Shown one piece after another: positions 1 to 4,951 of a stretch of 5,357 nt of DNA. Source of the DNA: Halieaceae bacterium (GTDB lineage: Bacteria; Pseudomonadota; Gammaproteobacteria; Pseudomonadales; Halieaceae). The position numbers and the translations under genes were made by a program. Numbering within the stretch: position 1 is the stretch's first letter; each line of letters starts with the position of its first letter. The notes under the pieces were generated by a model. That model was not told the origin of the DNA, ran no database searches, and worked only from the letters and a program-made list of their open reading frames with translations. Location of the stretch: NCBI GenBank assembly GCA_011523115.1, contig WTHO01000217.1:1-5357 (forward strand), given 5' to 3'.

Positions 1-590
1 CCTGCGATATCTAACTCTTCGGACCGTTCGAGGCGGCGGAGTGCCTCCCGTTCTTTCTGCAGCGCCTCTGCCGACTGATTGGCCTTGAGTGATACCTGCA
101 CTGCGGTCAGGTCGCCCTGCTCGCTTACCAGAAGATTGCGATAAATGGGGCTGGAGGTTAACTCTGTTAATGCCATAGCGCGATCAACGCTGGGGTCGCG
201 CAGGGTCGGCATACTGTCTGCGCGGGCGAGATCGGTCAGCGACAGGGGCGGGCTCTCGAGCAACGGCACATCGAGTAACGTGGTGACACTGGCGACGCCC
301 TCAATCCTTGCCAGTTCATCGGCCATCGCTGCCAGTGGCTCCAACGAATCGGGTGACAACAAGGGCACCCCCGGCTCCCAGGTCAGTATCAGGAATTCTT
401 CCCCGGCATATTTCTCTGCGGACTGCCGAAAGTAGGCCAGATCGGGATCGCCTTGCAGAAGCAGGGAGTCTGATGAAGCGTCCAGCTTGAGTTTCGGGAA
501 TTGCGACAACGCCGCCATCAGAATCAGCAGATAAACGAGGAGCACCCAGCCCGGCTTAACGAGCATCCAACCGTAAAATCTCTCGACCAT
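1..590 (-). CDS. MMPL/RND-family membrane exporter, N-terminal part (cut by window edge)
   Basis: The gene starts with ATG at 588-590 and runs off the left edge, so only the first 196 codons are visible. The protein begins MVERFYGWMLVKPGW and has one clear hydrophobic segment at about residues 13-29, taken as the first transmembrane helix. A soluble stretch follows, with a D-A-S-S-D-S-L-L pattern (residues 37-44) and then QGDPDLAYF. That layout, a short cytoplasmic start, TM1 and then a periplasmic loop opening with D-x-S-S-D-S-L and a D-P-D element, is typical of the predicted RND-superfamily exporters grouped as MMPL or COG1033. Family members usually run to about 750-900 residues with 12 helices, so most of the gene lies outside. 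It begins 2 bases after the mpl stop codon, and its only ribosome-binding candidate (GGTGAG) overlaps the end of mpl, suggesting translational coupling. The substrate is unknown; lipid or hydrophobic cargo would be an inference from the family. Confidence 0.8.
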   Translation of the reverse strand, partial: MVERFYGWMLVKPGWVLLVYLLILMAALSQFPKLKLDASSDSLLLQGDPDLAYFRQSAEKYAGEEFLILTWEPGVPLLSPDSLEPLAAMADELARIEGVASVTTLLDVPLLESPPLSLTDLARADSMPTLRDPSVDRAMALTELTSSPIYRNLLVSEQGDLTAVQVSLKANQSAEALQKEREALRRLERSEELDIA

Positions 591-592
591 AC

Positions 593-1969
593 TCACCGCT
601 CTGCTAATGCCGTCAGCAATCGCTGATGCAAGCCATCAAAACCACCGTTACTCATCACTACGATACTGTCGCCGGTTACCGCCGCCGCCACTGCCCGTTC
701 AATCATCGCCTCGACGCTGTCGAACGCTTCCTGACCTGATGCGCCCGCCACAGTATGGCTCAAATCCCAGTCGAGACCAGGTGGATCAAGCCACAGCGCG
801 AGATCCGCATCGGCTGCGCAGGCAACCAGATGCGCCTTGTGCTCACCCAAGCGCATGGTGTTGGAGCGCGGCTCGATCATCGCTATCAGCTTGCCGGAAG
901 TCGACGCGGCGCGCAGGGCATGGAGAGTACTCTGGATGGCGGTGGGATGATGCGCGAAATCGTCATAAACCGCGATACCGGCTGGTCGCCCAAGGCACTC
1001 CAATCTGCGCTTTACCCCAGTAAACGTCTGCAGGGCCGCGATAGCCTGCTCCATACTGACACCGACATGCGCTGCCGCTGCCATCGCGGCGGTGGCATTC
1101 GCCGCGTTGTGTTCTCCAATCATTGACCAATGCAGCCTGCCACAGGTGCCATCAGGTGCCGTCAGCTCAAGTATGTCCGCCTGCGCAGAGACCGCTCGCC
1201 AGGACCAAGCTGACTCAACTTGGGCAGCAGCGGATTCAGCCTGTACAGATCGAACCGGCGTCCAGACGCCTCGTTCCAGAACACGATCGATGGCATCTCC
1301 AGCCCCGCGGACAATCTGTCCGTTGCTCGGGACACACCGGATCAGATGATGAAACTGGGTCTCGATCGCCGCAAGGTTGGGGAAAATATCAGCGTGATCA
1401 TATTCCAAATTGTTGATGACCAGCGTGTTGGGGCGGTAGTGCACAAACTTCGACCGCTTGTCGAAAAAAGCGGAGTCATATTCATCTGCCTCAACGACAA
1501 AGTATCGCCCCTGTCCAAGACGGGCAGAGACACCGAAATTGGATGGCACGCCCCCTATGAGAAATCCGGGCTCAAGACCGGCGTGATCAAGAATCCAGGC
1601 AAGCATACTGGCAGTGCTGGTCTTGCCATGGGTACCGGAGACGGCGAGAACCCATCGCCCATTCAGGATCTCTCGCCCCAGCCATTCGGGGCCCGATGTA
1701 TAGGGAAGCCCCTCATCCAGCATCGCCTCTACAACAGGCTGACCGCGGGACAGAGCATTACCAACTAATACACGATCAGGTGCGGGTGAGAGCTGATCGG
1801 CGCCATATCCATCGGTTAACGCAATGCCGGACTCTGATAATTGAGTGCTCATGGGGGGGTAAACGTTTCGGTCAGACCCAGTGACTGAGAAGCCGGACTC
1901 CCTGGCAAGCAAGGCCACACCTCCCATGAAGGTGCCGCAAATTCCCAAAATATGAATGTGTTCTGACAA
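593..1969 (-). CDS. mpl: UDP-N-acetylmuramate:L-alanyl-gamma-D-glutamyl-meso-diaminopimelate ligase
   Basis: Mpl is a cytoplasmic Mur-ligase-type enzyme that uses ATP to join the recycled tripeptide L-Ala-gamma-D-Glu-meso-DAP to UDP-MurNAc, returning cell wall fragments to peptidoglycan synthesis. With the start chosen here it has 458 residues, close to the 457 of E. coli Mpl. Visible motifs in order: N-terminal GICGTFMGG (from about residue 9) and TGSD-x-N-VYPPMS; the ATP-binding SGTHGKTST (111-119); EADEYDSAFFDKRSKF (160-175) and NNLEYDHADIF (186-196), which separate Mpl from MurC; GEHNAANA (285-292); FTGVKRRLE (316-324); and YDDFAHHPTAI (335-345). I place the start at TTG 1967-1969 because the Mpl family starts just before HIHILGICGTFMGG, and AGGGAG sits 5 bases upstream. 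The in-frame ATG at 2012-2014 adds 15 residues, has no Shine-Dalgarno sequence and lies upstream of the only good -10 element. The gene is divergent from the phosphofructokinase gene and followed at once by the exporter. Confidence 0.95.
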   Translation of the reverse strand: MSEHIHILGICGTFMGGVALLARESGFSVTGSDRNVYPPMSTQLSESGIALTDGYGADQLSPAPDRVLVGNALSRGQPVVEAMLDEGLPYTSGPEWLGREILNGRWVLAVSGTHGKTSTASMLAWILDHAGLEPGFLIGGVPSNFGVSARLGQGRYFVVEADEYDSAFFDKRSKFVHYRPNTLVINNLEYDHADIFPNLAAIETQFHHLIRCVPSNGQIVRGAGDAIDRVLERGVWTPVRSVQAESAAAQVESAWSWRAVSAQADILELTAPDGTCGRLHWSMIGEHNAANATAAMAAAAHVGVSMEQAIAALQTFTGVKRRLECLGRPAGIAVYDDFAHHPTAIQSTLHALRAASTSGKLIAMIEPRSNTMRLGEHKAHLVACAADADLALWLDPPGLDWDLSHTVAGASGQEAFDSVEAMIERAVAAAVTGDSIVVMSNGGFDGLHQRLLTALAER

Positions 1970-1974
1970 GAAAA

Positions 1975-1980
1975 CTCCCT
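1975..1980 (-). promoter_or_regulatory. Ribosome binding site deciding the TTG start of mpl
   Basis: On the minus strand AGGGAG is followed by the spacer TTTTC and then TTG. A 5-base spacing to a start codon that exactly matches the expected N-terminus of Mpl makes this the likely start rather than the upstream ATG at 2012-2014. Confidence 0.7.
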
Positions 1981-1993
1981 GCGCCGGTGGCAG

Positions 1994-1999
1994 ATTATC
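1994..1999 (-). promoter_or_regulatory. Possible -10 element of the mpl promoter
   Basis: GATAAT on the minus strand matches the sigma-70 -10 consensus TATAAT at five of six bases. Transcription would begin near 1987, giving a leader of about 18 bases that still contains the AGGGAG site of the TTG start. No good -35 hexamer is found at 16-18 bases upstream, so this is a modest call from one element only. Confidence 0.3.
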
Positions 2000-2007
2000 A
2001 CGAGGGT

Positions 2008-2036
2008 TTGCCATTGTGCGCCGCGAGGTCTACGGT
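2008..2036 (+). promoter_or_regulatory. Possible sigma-70 promoter of the phosphofructokinase gene
   Basis: TTGCCA at 2008-2013 (five of six bases of the -35 consensus) is followed after exactly 17 bases by TACGGT at 2031-2036, which keeps the first two and last bases of the -10 consensus. Transcription would start near 2043, about 28 bases before the ATG. The -10 is weak, so this is tentative. It would overlap the mpl promoter region, and the two genes could compete for polymerase. Confidence 0.3.
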
Positions 2037-2070
2037 ACGCGTTCTCCTCCAGCCCACCGCCTCCCAGCCC

Positions 2071-3330
2071 ATGAAAAAACGCAACCTTTTTTACGCCCAG
2101 TCAGGCGGTGTCACACCCGTCATCAATGCCTCGGCCGCCGGTGTGATTCAGACAGCCCGTCGACACCGCGATCAGATAGGCAAAGTGCTGGCAGGACAAA
2201 ATGGCATTTTAGGCGCGCTGCAGGAGACGCTCATCGACACTTCGCGAGAGAGCTCCCGTGCAATAGAAGGACTGATCAGCACCCCGGGAGGCGCGTTCGG
2301 CTCGTGCCGATACAAACTCAGAAACATCGATGACAACCGCGCAGAGTATGAGCGCCTCATCCGTGTATTCCGTGCCCACAATATCGGTTATTTCCTCTAT
2401 AACGGCGGCGGCGATTCGGCGGATACGTGTCTCAAAGTCTCTCAACTCAGTAAACAACTGGACTACCCCATTCAGGCCATCCATGTCCCAAAAACCATCG
2501 ACAATGACCTGCCACTGACAGATAACTGTCCGGGCTTCGGCTCCGTAGCGAAATATGTCGCCATATCAACCCGCGAGGCGGCGCTGGATATTGAGTCGAT
2601 GTGCGCCACGTCTACTAAGGTGTTCATTCTTGAAGTCATGGGCAGGCATGCCGGTTGGATTGCCGGCGCGAGCGCTCTGGCGGCTCAGCAGCGGGGTGAT
2701 GCGCCCCATATTATTTTGTTTCCCGAGATCGCCTTCGATGAAGAACGGTTTTTGGCCAAGGTAGACGAGAGCGTGAATCGGCATGGCTATTGCGTGGTGG
2801 TCGCCTCTGAGGGAACGAGTACCGCAGACGGTCGCCTGCTGGCAGATCAAGGCGACAGGGACGCCTTCGGTCACGCGCAGCTCGGTGGGCTGGCGCCATT
2901 GCTGGCAGGCATCGTGAAGCAGCGACTCGGTTATAAGTACCACTGGGCGGTGGCAGATTACTTGCAACGCGCGGCAAGGCACATCGCCAGCCAGACGGAC
3001 GTCGACCAAGCGTACGCCCTTGGACAGGCGGCGGTGGAGTTAGCGCTGGCTGGTGACAATGCTGTCATGCCGTCGATCGAGCGCCGATCGGATAGACCCT
3101 ATCGGTGGCGTATCGGTAAAGCGCCGCTGCACCGTGTGGCCAATCGTGAAAAAAAGATGCCCCGCCGATTCATCTCAAAGGACGGTTTTGGCATTACGCC
3201 CGCTGGCAGGGCCTATTTCGAGCCTCTCATCGCCGGTGAGGCCTACCCCGATTATAAAAACGGCATGCCCGTCTACACTCGATTGAAGAACGTCCTCGTC
3301 CCGAAACGGTGCGAGCCCTGGACGCAATAG
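2071..3330 (+). CDS. Pyrophosphate-type 6-phosphofructokinase
   Basis: The predicted enzyme (419 residues, cytoplasmic) phosphorylates fructose 6-phosphate to fructose 1,6-bisphosphate. Sequence features favour pyrophosphate as donor, which makes the step reversible. It starts MKKRNLFYAQSGGVTPVINA, the usual opening of the PPi-PFK group of beta- and gammaproteobacteria. GGGDS at 112-116 replaces the GGDGS of E. coli PfkA, putting an aspartate (D115) where ATP enzymes have glycine 104. PKTIDND at 140-146 holds the catalytic T-I-D-N-D with lysine (K141) in place of glycine 124. These two replacements are the known marks of PPi use. MGRHAGW (190-196) is the sugar-phosphate-binding MGR motif, and a YLQRAARH block carries the conserved QR. 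The open frame extends upstream to a GTG at 1987, and a TTG at 2014 lies 7 bases after GAGGG. I chose ATG 2071 because it matches the family N-terminus, although no Shine-Dalgarno sequence precedes it. Confidence 0.93.
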   Translation: MKKRNLFYAQSGGVTPVINASAAGVIQTARRHRDQIGKVLAGQNGILGALQETLIDTSRESSRAIEGLISTPGGAFGSCRYKLRNIDDNRAEYERLIRVFRAHNIGYFLYNGGGDSADTCLKVSQLSKQLDYPIQAIHVPKTIDNDLPLTDNCPGFGSVAKYVAISTREAALDIESMCATSTKVFILEVMGRHAGWIAGASALAAQQRGDAPHIILFPEIAFDEERFLAKVDESVNRHGYCVVVASEGTSTADGRLLADQGDRDAFGHAQLGGLAPLLAGIVKQRLGYKYHWAVADYLQRAARHIASQTDVDQAYALGQAAVELALAGDNAVMPSIERRSDRPYRWRIGKAPLHRVANREKKMPRRFISKDGFGITPAGRAYFEPLIAGEAYPDYKNGMPVYTRLKNVLVPKRCEPWTQ

Positions 3331-3362
3331 CACTGCTGGAAAAGAGGATCTAGCACACCGTA

Positions 3363-3381
3363 TAGCGCCTACCAGGCGCTA
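3363..3381. terminator. Perfect 8-bp hairpin at the convergent gene junction, possible bidirectional terminator
   Basis: TAGCGCCT, loop ACC, AGGCGCTA form a perfect inverted repeat in the 48-base gap between the convergent phosphofructokinase and M15 genes. Its right arm covers the TAG stop codon of the M15 gene (3379-3381). The stem is GC-rich, but neither strand has a run of T after it, so it is not a textbook intrinsic terminator. It may slow polymerase or protect mRNA 3' ends. Confidence 0.35.
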
Positions 3382-4080
3382 CTCATCGGCAGAGAATTGC
3401 GACAATGTTTCCGTTACTGACGACGCCAGAACGTCAACCATAGCAAGCGGTTCATGCGCTACGCCTAATGCATCCGGCTCCCCACGCCACAGCGACAGCA
3501 AGGTGTCAGGCGACAGCAGGCGTCGATAGCGAGACGCAACGGGGCGATAACTGATATGCCAGGCCTCTGGCGCGACACCTCCGCTGTCAATCGCATAGGG
3601 TTTATAAAATCCTTCAGCGTCATCGGCTTCGATGAGCTCATCCATCCACTGAGTCATCGCAGAGAAGACACCATCAGCGACGTACTCGGCGGGCGACAGT
3701 CTGAGTGCGTAGCCGGGCTCGACGGCTGCAGCATCCCAGATATCCAAATCGGTACCCCAGTGATGTCGGGAAGTACCCGGCAGCGCGGAATATCGCAAAA
3801 TGGCGCCAAGCCAGGCCTTGTCCGACATTGAGGTTCTGACAATAGGGCGACCCGCTTCATCCTCTACCGGGCGATTCCCAGACCACTTCTCGTTCACGAT
3901 CTGCGCCTGACGGTCATAGTCGCGAAACGCCGATGCGGGACGCAAATCAAAGCCCTCAGACGCCGCCCGTCGCGACAAAGCAGTGAATGCGCGGCTGGCG
4001 TCGGGGTCGGCGAGCAGGCCGGGCGATATCGACACCAGATGATCCGTAAACAGTCCCAATGCGATGAGCGTCTCGTTCAT
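3379..4080 (-). CDS. M15-family metallopeptidase, D-alanyl-D-alanine carboxypeptidase-like (VanY/LAS type)
   Basis: This 233-residue protein carries the zinc-peptidase signature of the M15/LAS group. SRHHWGTDLD (104-113) fits S-x-H-x-x-G-x-x-x-D, giving likely zinc ligands H106 and D113. PEAWH (171-175) supplies the catalytic glutamate E172 and third zinc ligand H175. SAFRDYDRQ near residue 50 matches the conserved S-x-(Y/F)-R block. Known relatives cut the D-Ala-D-Ala bond or other peptidoglycan stem-peptide bonds. The N-terminus (MNETLIALGLFTDHLVS) lacks the basic start and cleavage region of a signal peptide, and no transmembrane helix is evident, so a cytoplasmic location is inferred, which is odd for an enzyme acting on the wall. 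It could instead act on cytoplasmic precursors, recycled peptides or D-Ala-D-Ala dipeptide. Its ATG overlaps the sfsA TGA stop (ATGA), so the two genes are very likely translated together. The exact substrate cannot be read from the sequence. Confidence 0.88.
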   Translation of the reverse strand: MNETLIALGLFTDHLVSISPGLLADPDASRAFTALSRRAASEGFDLRPASAFRDYDRQAQIVNEKWSGNRPVEDEAGRPIVRTSMSDKAWLGAILRYSALPGTSRHHWGTDLDIWDAAAVEPGYALRLSPAEYVADGVFSAMTQWMDELIEADDAEGFYKPYAIDSGGVAPEAWHISYRPVASRYRRLLSPDTLLSLWRGEPDALGVAHEPLAMVDVLASSVTETLSQFSADE

Positions 4081-4784
4081 GTTGTCAGCGCCTCCAGCCG
4101 CTCTGCGTGCCGAGGATAAATACCGCGCGAGGTGATGTCATTGAAGAGCGCGTAAACCTCGAGGCCCTTGCGCATCGCGTGCCCCAGGGCCTCGGCAAAT
4201 ACGACATCGACGTGCCCGGCAACTTGCACTGAGGAAATCCCAGCGTGCAACACACAAAATATGAGCGCCGCACGGCGACACTGCGCCATTTCGTCACACA
4301 GCTCGGCAATATGCCGGGTGGCGCGCTGACTGACCGCATCGGGAAACGCCCCTCTCCCACCGCCCAAATGCAGGGTGACCGCCTTCACCTCGATGAAAAT
4401 ATCCGGGGAAGCCGGTATCAAAAAATCAGCCCGCGACCGATGCCCAAGGAGCGCCTCCCGTTGCAGATTAGCCTGCGGCGCCATCAGTTCAGGGAACAAC
4501 CCCCCCAGCAGACCCTCCTCCACGACGCGATTGGCGCGCGCTGAGTGGATACAGGCTAGACCTACTTCGGTCTCTATGAGCTCCCAGGTCCAAGGTAATT
4601 TCCTTTTCGGACTGTCGTGCGAGGATAACCAGATCCGCGCGCCGCTTGTCTGACATCCTGTCATCGCCCCGGTGTTGGGACAATGCGCGCACACCACATC
4701 CTCCCGTCCCGGCAACTCGACATCTGCCAGAAACCGTTTGTAACGACGTACGAGCCGCGCGGGCGTCAAAGCAGGAAAATCCAT
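4077..4784 (-). CDS. sfsA: SfsA family protein (sugar fermentation stimulation protein homolog)
   Basis: The protein has 235 residues, against 234 in E. coli SfsA. Conserved blocks are RYKRFLADV (14-22), HCPNTGAMTGC (34-44), KLPWTWEL (62-69), SRADF (107-111), IEVKAVTL (121-128) and FPDAVSQR (137-144). The family joins an N-terminal OB-like domain to a C-terminal domain resembling PD-(D/E)xK nucleases; here D110, E122 and K124 would be the matching acidic and lysine residues. E. coli SfsA was named for a maltose metabolism phenotype and reported DNA binding; its biochemical role is not settled. I start at ATG 4782-4784 because MDFPALTPARLVRRYKRF aligns with the E. coli start, whereas the longer frame to 4868 adds 28 residues without family support. 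No strong Shine-Dalgarno sequence precedes either start. It overlaps the M15 gene downstream and is divergent from the dksA-like gene. Confidence 0.94.
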   Translation of the reverse strand: MDFPALTPARLVRRYKRFLADVELPGREDVVCAHCPNTGAMTGCQTSGARIWLSSHDSPKRKLPWTWELIETEVGLACIHSARANRVVEEGLLGGLFPELMAPQANLQREALLGHRSRADFLIPASPDIFIEVKAVTLHLGGGRGAFPDAVSQRATRHIAELCDEMAQCRRAALIFCVLHAGISSVQVAGHVDVVFAEALGHAMRKGLEVYALFNDITSRGIYPRHAERLEALTT

Positions 4785-4951
4785 AGGTCTATTAATATCA
4801 GTGTTTTTGCCCGCATTTGAAAGGCTCCCAGCGCTTCCGTGGCCCGCCATGCAAATCAGCGGTAGCACGGACGGGAGAAGTCTGATAGCTTCCCGTGCCC
4901 AATCGGTCCGAGCAAGCGGTAACCGGACGCATTACGAGGAAGCTCATCATC
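4785..4951. promoter_or_regulatory. Divergent intergenic region between sfsA and the dksA-like gene
   Basis: This 167-base gap must hold the promoters of both genes, but I find no convincing sigma-70 pair for either. On the minus strand an AT-rich stretch (TGATATTAATAG, 4789-4800) just before sfsA could contain its -10. On the plus strand TTGAAA (4817-4822) resembles a -35, but nothing like a -10 follows at 16-18 bases. The dksA leader side can fold: ACGGGA (4871-4876) pairs with TCCCGT (4891-4896), with GCACGG (4865-4870) and CCGTGC (4893-4898) as an alternative, and GTCCG (4906-4910) pairs with CGGAC (4924-4928). Confidence 0.4.
4936..4940 (+). promoter_or_regulatory. Ribosome binding site of the dksA-like gene
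   Basis: GAGGA lies 11 bases before the ATG at 4952, slightly longer than the usual spacing. No other start codon in the same frame lies closer, so it supports ATG 4952 as the start of the tailed protein. Confidence 0.5.

Noticed and set aside
145..490. Two plus-strand open frames near the left edge.
   Set aside because: They oppose the exporter gene, whose minus-strand translation has a clear transmembrane segment and family pattern and stays open from 590 to the edge.
1220..1768. A 182-codon plus-strand open frame inside mpl, with other long plus-strand frames at 607-1126.
   Set aside because: They lie wholly opposite mpl, whose motifs are intact and whose length matches the family; the antisense translations show no recognisable domain and have low-complexity, arginine/proline-rich composition.
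2566..3009. A 147-codon minus-strand open frame within the phosphofructokinase gene.
   Set aside because: It is antisense to a strongly conserved enzyme and contains no recognisable domain; no ribosome binding site or promoter supports it.
4785..4868. A 28-residue N-terminal extension of SfsA from ATG 4868.
   Set aside because: It is not part of the family alignment, would cover the likely promoter region and has no better ribosome binding site than the ATG at 4784.
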